Part shown: piece by piece, positions 13,685-23,927 of the stretch | Position numbering within the stretch: the stretch's first letter is position 1 | Layout of the letters: each line of letters opens with the position of its first letter | Origin: a virus | Length of the DNA stretch: 33,950 nt | IMG/VR virus record: IMGVR_UViG_3300021962_000355 | Coordinates: 1 to 33,950 of that record | Strand: one strand, 5' to 3' | Position numbers and translations under genes: made by a program | Notes under the pieces: generated by a model | Databases searched by the model: none | What the model saw: only the letters and a program-made list of their open reading frames with translations | What the model was told of the DNA's origin: nothing

Positions 13685-15511
13685 ATGGCCGCAATCATTT
13701 CTGAAAAGTTTAGAATTTTTAATGCCAAGCAGTTTTATGAATCTCTAACAGAACCTACTGGTGGTTTAGATACTTCTTCCGAAAGAACTAGAATGTATTT
13801 TTTCGTAGGAAGACCTCAGAGATGGTTTGCATATTTAGAAGTTTATAATAAGTCAGCAACTGATTTTGTTGCTGGGCAAAAAGTATTTGTTGGAGCAAAC
13901 TTTGCTTCTGCCACTTTCCGAGCAGATGTAGTTGCATCATATTCAAATAGTTTACTTCTATCTGCTATTGGTCCAACTGCTGCTGCAGTACCTGCTGCTG
14001 GTTCTACTTTGACTGGTTATAATCCAGTTACTAGCACAAATACTGCTGCAACAGCGTTAAGTGGTGTTTATCGTTTTGCTACAGATGACATTCCACCTGT
14101 ACCATATGATAACCAGTCAGAAAAGTACATTTCATATGCTGACATCCTTGCAGCAAAAAGAATTACTGGTGAATTTGCTCGTCCAGTAGTTAGAAGATAT
14201 AACTGGGATATTTCCACAAATAGTCGTTTTGATATGTGGAGACCAGATTATTCAGAACAAAAAACTTCGGCTGTAACGTTATCTGGTGGTTCAACTGGAT
14301 CTCAAAATATTTCAACTGCTAAATTTTATGTTGTAAATAATCGCTATGAGGTATTTAAGTGTCTTTATAATGGGGAAAGACCTGCTTCTTTACTACCTGG
14401 CGGTGTATTACCAACCGTAGCATACGAACCATCTACAGCACCTTCTAGTGGCACCTATGCTAACGGCATCTACAAAGAACCAGCCGACTCAAACGGACAA
14501 TCAAATTATATCTGGAAATATATGTACACTATTTCCACAAATGATGTGTTGAGATTCCTTTCTACAGATTTTATTCCCATCGTTGCTGATAACAATGTTC
14601 AATCAGCAGCAGTTGATGGCGCTATTAGTGCTGCTGTACTAAAATCAATTGGTTCAAATTTACCAACTAGTCAATCTGCACTTTATGCTCCTGTTTTAGG
14701 AGATGGATCTGGCGGCGTTGTTAAATTTGGAACAACTGGCACTGGAGAAATTAATTACGCTTACTTACATGCTGCTGGTTCTGGTTATACATATGCAAAT
14801 GTTATTTTAAAGAATGGTAATGTATACTCCGATGCTGCTTTGACAACTCCAGTAACGGTAGGCGCTTCAGCAACTGGTGCTATTGAATGTGTTCTTTCTC
14901 CTCAAGGTGGTCATGGAAAGGATCCAATCATTGAATTAAATGCTAAGCGTATTATGACAAATATTCGCTTAACATATGCTGAAGGTGGTGGAGATTTCCC
15001 CGTAGAGAACGATTTTAGAAGAATTGGTATTCTTCAAGATCCTCTGCTATATGGTACTTCTAATTATGCTACGGTTGATACTCTGTCTAATCTAAGAGCA
15101 GTTAAATTAACTGGCGTTACTGGTCTTTTCCAACAGGATGAGGAAATTACACAAAGTTTAGGCAACGGAAATGTTGCAAAAGGAACTGTGGTTGCTTGGA
15201 CTCCAGATGCAGGTTCAACAACTACAGGAGTATTGAAATATTTCCAATCACCAGATTATCATCAAGATAATGGTATTGTAAGACCATTTGCATCAAACGC
15301 TTCAAATCCTGTCACTGGATTAACGTCTAACATTACAGGAACAGTTGATACTTCATTCAATGCTTCATCTTTAGGAGCTACTTTTACAAATGGTCTTGCT
15401 TTACCAGAAATTCAACCAAATTCTGGTGAAATTGTCTATATTGAAAATAGAAGATTAATCACAAGAGCACCCGACCAAGTAGAAGATATTAAACTCGTTA
15501 TTGAGTTCTGA
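13685..15511 (+). CDS. 8: Baseplate wedge protein gp8, enlarged (608 aa)
   Basis: gp8 is an outer wedge subunit of the T4 baseplate. Identity rests on both ends: the N-terminus ('SEKFRIFNAKQFYESL', then 'RMYFFVGRPQRW') and the C-terminus ('GEIVYIENRRLITRAPDQVE', then 'IKLVIEF'), which align closely with T4 gp8's 'GEMIYMENRPPI' and 'DQTEEINILF' ends. In between are 'YNWDISTNSRFDMWRPDY' (about residues 174-191), 'YEVFKCLYNG' and 'YIWKYMYTIS', all expected gp8 landmarks. At 608 aa it is almost twice T4 gp8 (334 aa); the extra length lies at about residues 60-150 and 300-560 and includes a 'GSGYTYANV' repeat shared with the neighbouring giants. It has its own late promoter pair. Confidence 0.9.
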   Translation: MAAIISEKFRIFNAKQFYESLTEPTGGLDTSSERTRMYFFVGRPQRWFAYLEVYNKSATDFVAGQKVFVGANFASATFRADVVASYSNSLLLSAIGPTAAAVPAAGSTLTGYNPVTSTNTAATALSGVYRFATDDIPPVPYDNQSEKYISYADILAAKRITGEFARPVVRRYNWDISTNSRFDMWRPDYSEQKTSAVTLSGGSTGSQNISTAKFYVVNNRYEVFKCLYNGERPASLLPGGVLPTVAYEPSTAPSSGTYANGIYKEPADSNGQSNYIWKYMYTISTNDVLRFLSTDFIPIVADNNVQSAAVDGAISAAVLKSIGSNLPTSQSALYAPVLGDGSGGVVKFGTTGTGEINYAYLHAAGSGYTYANVILKNGNVYSDAALTTPVTVGASATGAIECVLSPQGGHGKDPIIELNAKRIMTNIRLTYAEGGGDFPVENDFRRIGILQDPLLYGTSNYATVDTLSNLRAVKLTGVTGLFQQDEEITQSLGNGNVAKGTVVAWTPDAGSTTTGVLKYFQSPDYHQDNGIVRPFASNASNPVTGLTSNITGTVDTSFNASSLGATFTNGLALPEIQPNSGEIVYIENRRLITRAPDQVEDIKLVIEF

Positions 15512-15549
15512 TTAGAATAAAGTAAATTTCGCAAGAGCTTGAGAATAAA

Positions 15550-18500
15550 ATGCCTCAAAAGACAAATCTTAACGTCCCGCCATATAATGACGACTTTGAT
15601 AAAGATAAGGGATTTTACAAGGTATTATTCCGTCCTGGTTATAGTATTCAAACCAGAGAATTAACTACGTTACAATCTGTTTTACAAAATCAAATTGAAA
15701 ATTTTGGTAGAAGCAGATTTAAGCAAGGACAGCAAGTGGTTCCTGGTGAAGTAGCGTTTAATAATAAACTAGATTACGTTAAATTAGCATCTGTTTCTGA
15801 AGTTGCGGTAAACGTAAATGGAAATATTGTATTTGAAAAATATGATATTTCTAAATTAGTTGGAAAAACCTTGCAAGGTTTGTCTTCGGGAGTACAAGCA
15901 TCCGTTATATGGTATTCTAAATCTTCCGAAGTTGAATCTGATGTATTGTTTATAAAATACACTAATAGTGGTAATGCAAATAATGAGTTTACTTTTAGAC
16001 AAGGAGAAACATTAGAAGTATTAGATCTTGCTGATACTCCAACATTAGTTGTCGGAACTGATGGTAGTGTTCTTCCAACTACAATTACAGTAAAAGATTA
16101 CGATACTGGAATTAGTAAAATTATTGATAGTCCAGCAATGGGTTATGCTTCTGCTGTTAAAGTAGAATCTGGAGTTTACTTTGTTAATGGTTATTTTGTC
16201 AACAATTCTGAGCAGTTGATAGTAGTTGACAAATATTACAATAAACCATCTGCTAAAGTTGGTTTTGCTATTACTGAAAATATTATTACTCCAGAAAAAG
16301 ACAGTTCTTTGTATGATAATGCAAGAGGATCTTCTAATTTTGCTGCTCCTGGTTCACATCGTTTAAATATTGATTTAAATCTAGTTGTTCTAGATTTTGA
16401 TTCATTAACTGATAGTCAATATATTCAACTGGTAACTATCAAGAATGGGGAGATACAACAACTTGTAAAATCTACCGATTATAATGTATTAGAAGAAACT
16501 CTGGCAAGAAGAACGTTTGATGAATCTGGAGATTATGTTGTAGATAATTTTTCTTTAGATTTGAGAGAATATTACCAAAAAGATAATAACAAAGGAGTCT
16601 ATCCATTAAACGAAGAAACTGGATTAGTAAATGGCAAAAAAATTTCTGATGCCTCTGAATTAATGTTAGCTGGAGTTGAATCTGGCAAAGCATATATCAA
16701 AGGTTATGAAATTATTAATAAAGAGAAAAAATATTTAGAAATTAATAAAGCCAGAGATACTTTAGTACAGCAGAACAACAGAACTAAATTTTCTTCACTG
16801 GCATATTTTAATATTACTAATGTATATGGAAGTATTCCACTTAATGCTGATGGTGCAGAATTAACTGCATATCCAACAATTTATTTAAATTCTGCATTTA
16901 ATGATGGATCTATTGGATTAAACAATACAGAAACTTCAACATATTCAAAACAAACTTTAAATCGCAGAGGTCAAAAATTTGGATTAGATGATGGTATCAT
17001 CACATTGTATTTACGTGATCCAGCGAATTATGCATCTAGATCTTTTCCAACTGATTCTGAATTTGGAACCACATTCACAAAACTTTGGTATGTTGTAAAT
17101 CTCGGATCTTCTGCTGCAGCAACCATTGCAAAAAGTGTAGATGTATTATCATATTCTGTCGTAAAAAGACCCGATATTCCATATGTAGGCACCACCGAAC
17201 CAAATTATCTAGAACTAACTGTAGTTGGCAACAAAGAAGATATTCAAATTTTCTTGAAAGAATATGATGATTTTGATACCATAAAAAGAAGAAAATTATT
17301 CTTAACTCAAGATGATGCTAGAGAATTTTATTTTCAGAGTCAAGGAGTAAATGCTTCCATATCTGCATACTCAGAAATTATAGATTATAACGATGTAGTT
17401 ACTCCTATTATTGGTGCAGCAAAACCAAAAGATTTTGGTTTACAAAAAGTTGGATCTGGATTCAATGTAGATACTGATATTATTTTATCTAAAGGAAGAT
17501 TAAATTCAGGACAAACAACATATAACTCTATATTCAAATTATCTTATTTCAATCCAACATTTTTTACAAAAATTGTTTTGGATCAAAGTATTGCTACAGA
17601 AACTTTTGCACCTGGAAAATATATTACTGGATTAACTAGCAAAGCTTATGGTATTGTAGAAGGTTCTGCTGGTACAAAATATACATCTGGTAGTATTTTA
17701 TATGTACGAGTATTATCTGGGCAATTTGTGTCTGGTGAAACAATTGCAGACGAATCGGGAAATACTCAAAGAATAGCGAGAGATGGAACAATTTCTCATT
17801 TTGTAGTAAATTATCGAGGAGAGGGATATCCCGCTACATCAAAATTAAAAATTAATGGTATTACTTATGATAATTCTGCTGTAGAAATTGGTATTACTGG
17901 CAATTTCATTTATAAGGTAATTATAAAAGATAAAAATTTAGTATCTCAAACATATTCTACTACTCCGACTATTTCTTTTGATACGGGAAACACTAATGTA
18001 ATTTCATCTGCTGTAATCTCTCCTGTTTTGTATAGAAATAGTGTGCAAACTTATGGAGCAGAAAATGTAAAATCGATGCATTCGTCATTTGGTGCAGGCG
18101 ATGTATATACATTCACATGTGATGTAGAGACTTTTGATTCTTCATTTTTAAATACTAAAGTATTAACTGATTTTACTTTTTCTGGATCTAGAGGATCTAA
18201 GTATATCGAATGTAATGGATTTTCAGGAAATCCAGCAACAGAACTAGTTCCTGGAGATTTACTACAATTTACTGATACTGCTAATAATGTTGTTCGTGTA
18301 ATTGTACAAAGAATTGATTTACCAGAAGGTTTAATAAAATCCAGAATTTATTTTGATAATGTTTTACAAAATAATGTTGCTAACACGAGTGTAATTAGAG
18401 TAAGACCAAATGTTGGTAATGCAGCAAAATCAACTTTACTTATTCCAACATCAGCAAAATATTTAAGTAAAATTGTACAAGATCCAGAAAATTCAGAAAT

Positions 18501-21500
18501 TTCTTACTTCTTTAGAAGAGATTTTGTTACTATTGCTTCTACTAGTGGTGGCAACATCACATTTGCTGCTCAACTTCCATATGGAACTCAACGTTTTGCT
18601 CCATTCTCAAAAGAAAATTTTGTTTTAACTGTATTAGATAAAAAATCTTCAACTACAGTATCAAATGGAGATATTATTTTCTTAAAAGATAGTCAAGTTA
18701 CAATAGAAAATTCTTTAATTTCTGAAACTGGTGGAGTAACTGCTGGTAGCGTAATCATTAATTTGCCAAGTAGTTTTTTTGGAACAACTTCAAATTTCCC
18801 TGTGTTGAAACTAACGGCAACGGTAGAAGTTTTAAAAGCAAGACCAAGATTAAAAACTTTCTATGATAATAAAAGAGTATTAATTATAACACCTGGAGAT
18901 AAAGTTATTCCATTAAGAGGAATTGATATTGATTCAAGTAGTGATGAAGTTATGTCATATTCTGATGTTATAAAAATTAGATATATTTACGAAGGAACTT
19001 CGCAAACACCTCCTGTAGTTTCGTCAACTGGAGAATTAGTAACGGGAACAGATGTTACTGATAAATTTACGTTTGATGATGGTCAACGTGATACATTCTA
19101 CGATGTTTCTCGATTAGTTTTAAAACCTGGATACGAAACCCCCACTGGACAATTAATCGTTGCCTTTGATTACTTTGAACATTCTCAAGGAGATTTTTGT
19201 ACGGTTGATTCTTATGTACATGAATCTGGTGTTTCTATTTCCGATATACCTAATTTCAATTCTGCAGTTTTGGGAAAAATTTCTCTTAGAGATGTATTTG
19301 ATTTTAGACCAAAAGTAGATTCAACTGCTATAATTAGTGGTTATCAAGATACTTCTATTTTATCAGTAACTGATTTCAATAGTTTCACAAAATCATCTGG
19401 AGTAGTTTCTAATTGTCCTGCTTCAGATTCTAATTTATCATATACAATCTCATATTCCGCATCTCAATTTTTAGATAGAATTGATGGTATTTTCTTGGAT
19501 AAGAGAGGATCATTTATTGTAAAGGAAGGAAATTCATCTCTAAACCCAACTAAACCAGCAGATGTTGATGATGCAATTCCATTGTATTATTTTTATATCC
19601 CTGCATACACCGCAAAAGCAGAAGATGTAAAAATTATAGCAGTTGATAACAAGCGTTATACAATGAGAGATATTGCTAAACTAGAAAAACGTGTAGAAAG
19701 ATTAGAGAATTATACTTTACTTAGTGTTTTAGAGCAACAAGCTTTAAACATGCAAATCAAAGACGAAGTTGGTTTAGATAGATTCAAAAGTGGTTTTGTA
19801 GTAGATAATTTTGAAAATCATGGTGTTGGAAATGTTAAATCTTTTGATTATAGATGTTCAATAGACACACAGCAATCTTCTGTAAGACCATTATCCAATG
19901 AAACTTCACTCAGATTGTCTGAAGTAAGTGTTAATGATGATCAAAGAAGTTTAAATAATTATAGAAAAACAAATCAAATTATTACTTTACCATACACTGA
20001 TTTAGTTTTTGCAAAAAATCCATTTGCTACTAAAAAATTATCAGTAAATCCTTTTGTTGTTCTTCAATATGTTGGTGATGCACGTTTAACTCCAAATTTG
20101 GATAAATGGTTTGATCAAAAACAAAAACCATTGGTGTTAGACAATGATAGTAAAGTATTTACTGCATTCTATGCCAAGAGTGATTCTAGAGAAGCATATG
20201 CTAGTTTACACAATAACTTTATTGTTAACTGGATAGGAACAAATAGAGTATTTTATAACACATCTTCTTTAAGTAATGTATCGAGTACTATTGCTACTAC
20301 TTCTACTACAAATGCATCAACTTCTAGTGTTTCTAATATCAGTCCACAAAATAATCAGCTAGCACAAAATGTTCCTTCCAAATCTGTTGGATCAAATACA
20401 GTATCTAGTGTGCTACAGCAATTCTGTAGATCTGTACCAGTATTTTTTACATTAACTAGAATGAAACCATTTACGAAACTATATTCGTTTATGGATAAAC
20501 AATCTATTGATCGTTGGGTTATTCAAGATTTTAGATATACTGGAGTTCCTGGTAACTCATTAAGCACATTTAATAGTGGTATCGTTACTGATGCAAATGG
20601 TAATGCCAGTGGAATGATTTTAATTCCATCTGGTTATGCTCCTCAAACAGGATCAGCATGGACTGGAAATATTCAAGACGTACAATATGACGAAACTATT
20701 TCTGTATTTTTTACTACAGGAATTAAAAACATTAAATTCACTTCAAATCAAGAAGGATTAATTGATAGCAGTGTAGATTCATATACTGAAATTAATTATT
20801 ATGTTACTGGATCGTTGCCAGAACAACCTTCTTCTATCATTTCTACTACTCCTGCTGTTTTAAAAGCTCAAGAGGGTATTCAATATGTTGAAAGTACTAG
20901 AGCACAAGTTAAACCAAATCCACTATCACAATCATTTAAAATAGAAAAGTTTCCTGGTGGTTTATTCTTAACTGGAGTAGATCTTTTCTTCAATACAAAG
21001 AGTTCTACTATTCCAATTAAAGTTTATTTAACAAATATAGAAAGTGGCAAACCAGGAAAATATATTGTTCCAGGAAGCGAGTCTGTATTAAATCCAGATA
21101 CTTATATTAGAGTATACACTAATGGTACATTAAATGTAACTCAAGGAGAAAATTGCACTGGAGTTACTTCTGGAGCTGTTGGTCCAATTAAAGAAATATA
21201 TGATAGAAATAATATAGTTTTAATTCCTTCGACTACTGGATCATATACATTAACTAATGATCAAGTATATACTATAGTATTAAGTAATCATAATGGAAAA
21301 TCATTTGTTGCAAATGAAGAATTAAGATTCCCATCATTAACTACTTATAATGCTGCTCAAAATACAAATCTTCGTGCTACTATTGCAAGAAATTCAGGTA
21401 GATTAACAGAATTAAAAGTTAGTAACTTAGGATCTGGATATGATAGTGCTACCATTACTGTAGAAAGCCCCCAATTACCTGGAGGAGTTCAAGCAAGAGC

Positions 21501-23709
21501 AGTTTGCTCTGTATCATCTGGTAATATTTTTGCAGCAGATATATTAGTTTCTGGAAGTGGATATACTGACCCCCCATCAATTATTATCAATGGTTCAGGA
21601 ACTTCTGCTTCTGCTGCTTCAATTCAATCGTACATTGAAATAGATACTCCTGCAGTTAGAATGGGTGTTGCCACAGATCCTACTAGTGGAACTGTTTTAA
21701 ACTCAACAACACCAACCAAATTTACTTTTGAATACCCAGTATACCTACAAAATGAAACTGAATATGCTTTAGTAATTGAATCCGATTCTACTGATTATTC
21801 TTTATGGGCATCTAAACTTGGAGAAGTAGAAATTGCTTCTAATTCCGTGGTTACTGCTACTCCTTTATTAGGATCAGTATTCAAGTCACAAAACGTAGAC
21901 ACTTGGACAGAAGATTTATTAGAAGATATTAAATTTACTTTATATCGTGCAGAGTTTGATATTTCTAGAGATGGTATTGTAGAACTATCCAACAAAACAT
22001 TAGGATATGAAATGTTGGATGCTAATCCATTTGAAACAGACTCATTATCTGATACTACTGCTACATCTTCTCTCTATAAAAATAATAATAAAATTATTAA
22101 AGTAAATCATAGAATCAATGGATTTGAAGATACTGGTAAATCATATGTAAGTTTTAAAAATTCAAATAGTTTTGGTGGTTTTGATAGTTCGCAAATTAAT
22201 AACGTATTGTATCAAGTTACAAACACAGGAACCAATTCATACAATATTGTTGCTAGTACATTAGCATCATCAAATGCGTTTGGAGGAGGATCTAAAGTTC
22301 TTGCTTCTTATAATAAAAAATATGAAAAACTTTTTGCTCAATTAGAGTTCTTAAATTTTGCAGAAACAAAAATAAATGCTGAAGTAAAAACTACCAATAT
22401 TTTACCAATTGATGTTGATGTAATTAATTATCAATCATATAGTCAAAGTGACTACGAAAAAACTTTCTTGAATGAAGAACATTTCTTCAACAACCAAAAG
22501 GTTGTTTGTTCACGCATCAATGAATTAAAGAATTTGACCACATCTTCTAAAAATTCTTTACAATACAAATTATCTTTATCTTCTACAAAATCATATCTTT
22601 CTCCAGTTGTTGATTTGAGATCTGCAAATGTAATTTTAGTTAATAATGAAGTTGAGAAATGTGAGGGTAAAGAAGATAGATATGGTAGAAGAGATCAATT
22701 ACTTCAGTTCTATCCAGTTTACAAATTTACGGTTAATGGAACAAATGTTAATAATATCAACGCTGGAGATGCTGCAAACGTAAAATTAATTTCTGGTAAT
22801 ACATCTCAAGCGCAAGCTGCTATTGTCAAGTTTGATTCTACAACTGCTGAGCTTTATGTTAAAATGTTAACAGATACATTATTTACGCCAAGTGAATCAT
22901 TAACATTTGCTTCACAACCATCATTAACTGGATTAACTATTGCTTCATCTGGATTAACTGATGTAACATTTAATATTCAAGCAAATTCAACTGTGACATC
23001 TGTAGATAAAACAGACACTACAAAATCTTATGATAATTTAATTAACGGTAAAGTGATTTCTTGGGATTCCAAGAAAAAAGTGTTACGAGTTGCTTGTAAT
23101 AAGCAACCTATTAATGATAATTATATTTCTGCATCTTCTGTTGGTTCTGATTATGCTCGCATTTCTATTGCTAGTAATACAGGTTCTCAAGGAAAAGATA
23201 TTTTTAGAGTTGGTGATCTAGTTGGTTATGAAAATCAATCCACTGATACTAAGTCGTTCTTAGAAGTAAAGAGCGTATCTTATGCAGATGGAGTACTATT
23301 TGTACCAGAAACTAATAATAATAGTTCTTCTTTAGCAAAATATCTTACCAAAGAAATAACTTTAGAAACTGCTGCTACATCAATTGATGTAAGATTAACT
23401 GCCAATATGTTTGAAGTAGATGATGTTCAAGTATTATATCGTGTGAATTATGCTACATCACAATATAATTTTGATGATTTATCATGGGAATTATTTAATG
23501 GCACAGGAAAACCAGATGTAGAAGTAATTCCATCTACCGATAATCTTATTGCTGGTTATATTGAAAATCAAAAAGCATATAAAGAATATAAGTATTCTGT
23601 AAATAATTTACAAGAATTTACTTCTTTTGCTGTGAAAATTGTAATGAGATCTTCAAATCCAGTATTTGTTCCTAAGATTCAGGATATTCGTGTTGTTGCT
23701 TCTTTCTGA
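15550..23709 (+). CDS. Giant DUF4815 baseplate/fibre protein (2719 aa)
   Basis: The N-terminus ('FYKVLFRPGYSIQTRELTTL', 'QSVLQNQIENFGRSRFKQGQ', about residues 22-62) is the hallmark of DUF4815, a family of phage tail proteins. A short coiled coil ('AKLEKRVERLENYTLL', about residues 1375-1395) marks the end of the N-terminal half. The C-terminal half has 'KVYLTNIESGKPGKYI' and 'ETEYALVIESDSTDYSLWAS' (about 2065-2085), beta-sandwich segments seen in such proteins, plus 'LGSGYDS' and 'SGSGYTDPPSI' repeats (about 1955-2015). It follows gp8 where T4 has gp9 and gp10, so it may serve as a peripheral baseplate or fibre-attachment protein; that is inferred from position. No internal stop or frameshift. 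There is a 38-nt gap from gp8. Confidence 0.92.
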   Translation: MPQKTNLNVPPYNDDFDKDKGFYKVLFRPGYSIQTRELTTLQSVLQNQIENFGRSRFKQGQQVVPGEVAFNNKLDYVKLASVSEVAVNVNGNIVFEKYDISKLVGKTLQGLSSGVQASVIWYSKSSEVESDVLFIKYTNSGNANNEFTFRQGETLEVLDLADTPTLVVGTDGSVLPTTITVKDYDTGISKIIDSPAMGYASAVKVESGVYFVNGYFVNNSEQLIVVDKYYNKPSAKVGFAITENIITPEKDSSLYDNARGSSNFAAPGSHRLNIDLNLVVLDFDSLTDSQYIQLVTIKNGEIQQLVKSTDYNVLEETLARRTFDESGDYVVDNFSLDLREYYQKDNNKGVYPLNEETGLVNGKKISDASELMLAGVESGKAYIKGYEIINKEKKYLEINKARDTLVQQNNRTKFSSLAYFNITNVYGSIPLNADGAELTAYPTIYLNSAFNDGSIGLNNTETSTYSKQTLNRRGQKFGLDDGIITLYLRDPANYASRSFPTDSEFGTTFTKLWYVVNLGSSAAATIAKSVDVLSYSVVKRPDIPYVGTTEPNYLELTVVGNKEDIQIFLKEYDDFDTIKRRKLFLTQDDAREFYFQSQGVNASISAYSEIIDYNDVVTPIIGAAKPKDFGLQKVGSGFNVDTDIILSKGRLNSGQTTYNSIFKLSYFNPTFFTKIVLDQSIATETFAPGKYITGLTSKAYGIVEGSAGTKYTSGSILYVRVLSGQFVSGETIADESGNTQRIARDGTISHFVVNYRGEGYPATSKLKINGITYDNSAVEIGITGNFIYKVIIKDKNLVSQTYSTTPTISFDTGNTNVISSAVISPVLYRNSVQTYGAENVKSMHSSFGAGDVYTFTCDVETFDSSFLNTKVLTDFTFSGSRGSKYIECNGFSGNPATELVPGDLLQFTDTANNVVRVIVQRIDLPEGLIKSRIYFDNVLQNNVANTSVIRVRPNVGNAAKSTLLIPTSAKYLSKIVQDPENSEISYFFRRDFVTIASTSGGNITFAAQLPYGTQRFAPFSKENFVLTVLDKKSSTTVSNGDIIFLKDSQVTIENSLISETGGVTAGSVIINLPSSFFGTTSNFPVLKLTATVEVLKARPRLKTFYDNKRVLIITPGDKVIPLRGIDIDSSSDEVMSYSDVIKIRYIYEGTSQTPPVVSSTGELVTGTDVTDKFTFDDGQRDTFYDVSRLVLKPGYETPTGQLIVAFDYFEHSQGDFCTVDSYVHESGVSISDIPNFNSAVLGKISLRDVFDFRPKVDSTAIISGYQDTSILSVTDFNSFTKSSGVVSNCPASDSNLSYTISYSASQFLDRIDGIFLDKRGSFIVKEGNSSLNPTKPADVDDAIPLYYFYIPAYTAKAEDVKIIAVDNKRYTMRDIAKLEKRVERLENYTLLSVLEQQALNMQIKDEVGLDRFKSGFVVDNFENHGVGNVKSFDYRCSIDTQQSSVRPLSNETSLRLSEVSVNDDQRSLNNYRKTNQIITLPYTDLVFAKNPFATKKLSVNPFVVLQYVGDARLTPNLDKWFDQKQKPLVLDNDSKVFTAFYAKSDSREAYASLHNNFIVNWIGTNRVFYNTSSLSNVSSTIATTSTTNASTSSVSNISPQNNQLAQNVPSKSVGSNTVSSVLQQFCRSVPVFFTLTRMKPFTKLYSFMDKQSIDRWVIQDFRYTGVPGNSLSTFNSGIVTDANGNASGMILIPSGYAPQTGSAWTGNIQDVQYDETISVFFTTGIKNIKFTSNQEGLIDSSVDSYTEINYYVTGSLPEQPSSIISTTPAVLKAQEGIQYVESTRAQVKPNPLSQSFKIEKFPGGLFLTGVDLFFNTKSSTIPIKVYLTNIESGKPGKYIVPGSESVLNPDTYIRVYTNGTLNVTQGENCTGVTSGAVGPIKEIYDRNNIVLIPSTTGSYTLTNDQVYTIVLSNHNGKSFVANEELRFPSLTTYNAAQNTNLRATIARNSGRLTELKVSNLGSGYDSATITVESPQLPGGVQARAVCSVSSGNIFAADILVSGSGYTDPPSIIINGSGTSASAASIQSYIEIDTPAVRMGVATDPTSGTVLNSTTPTKFTFEYPVYLQNETEYALVIESDSTDYSLWASKLGEVEIASNSVVTATPLLGSVFKSQNVDTWTEDLLEDIKFTLYRAEFDISRDGIVELSNKTLGYEMLDANPFETDSLSDTTATSSLYKNNNKIIKVNHRINGFEDTGKSYVSFKNSNSFGGFDSSQINNVLYQVTNTGTNSYNIVASTLASSNAFGGGSKVLASYNKKYEKLFAQLEFLNFAETKINAEVKTTNILPIDVDVINYQSYSQSDYEKTFLNEEHFFNNQKVVCSRINELKNLTTSSKNSLQYKLSLSSTKSYLSPVVDLRSANVILVNNEVEKCEGKEDRYGRRDQLLQFYPVYKFTVNGTNVNNINAGDAANVKLISGNTSQAQAAIVKFDSTTAELYVKMLTDTLFTPSESLTFASQPSLTGLTIASSGLTDVTFNIQANSTVTSVDKTDTTKSYDNLINGKVISWDSKKKVLRVACNKQPINDNYISASSVGSDYARISIASNTGSQGKDIFRVGDLVGYENQSTDTKSFLEVKSVSYADGVLFVPETNNNSSSLAKYLTKEITLETAATSIDVRLTANMFEVDDVQVLYRVNYATSQYNFDDLSWELFNGTGKPDVEVIPSTDNLIAGYIENQKAYKEYKYSVNNLQEFTSFAVKIVMRSSNPVFVPKIQDIRVVASF

Positions 23710-23711
23710 TA

Positions 23712-23927
23712 ATGGATTATTCAAAAATTATAGAGCATGACAATCTAGTTAGAGATAACTCGACTGGAGCGGTTATAAATACTGATAAAAGTACATTTGA
23801 AGATATAAAAAGGATTCGTAGTAGTAATTGTTCCGTCAAACAATTGCAGACAGATCTTGAAAGCTTAAAGCATGAATTGTCAGACATAAAAAATCTTCTA
23901 AGAGAATTAATAAGACATGGCGGTTAG
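23712..23927 (+). CDS. Small coiled-coil protein between the giant genes (71 aa)
   Basis: It starts two bases after the DUF4815 stop and overlaps the next gene by 11 nt (ends at TAG 23925-23927). The second half is a predicted amphipathic helix ('VKQLQTDLESLKHELSDIKN', about residues 42-61, with regular Leu/Ile spacing). The first half is polar. No family is recognised. Its position suggests a small structural or assembly partner of one of its large neighbours. A TATAAATA motif lies inside it. Confidence 0.8.
   Translation: MDYSKIIEHDNLVRDNSTGAVINTDKSTFEDIKRIRSSNCSVKQLQTDLESLKHELSDIKNLLRELIRHGG
23774..23781 (+). promoter_or_regulatory. Possible internal late promoter before the 2102-aa gene
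   Basis: TATAAATA lies within the 71-aa gene, 136 nt before ATG 23917. It matches the elements before gp25 and gp8, but it is coding sequence and further from the next start, so chance is a real alternative in AT-rich DNA. Confidence 0.35.

Noticed and set aside
16225-16250. TTGACA inside the DUF4815 gene as a promoter
   Set aside because: No acceptable -10 box at 16-18 nt and it lies deep in coding sequence.
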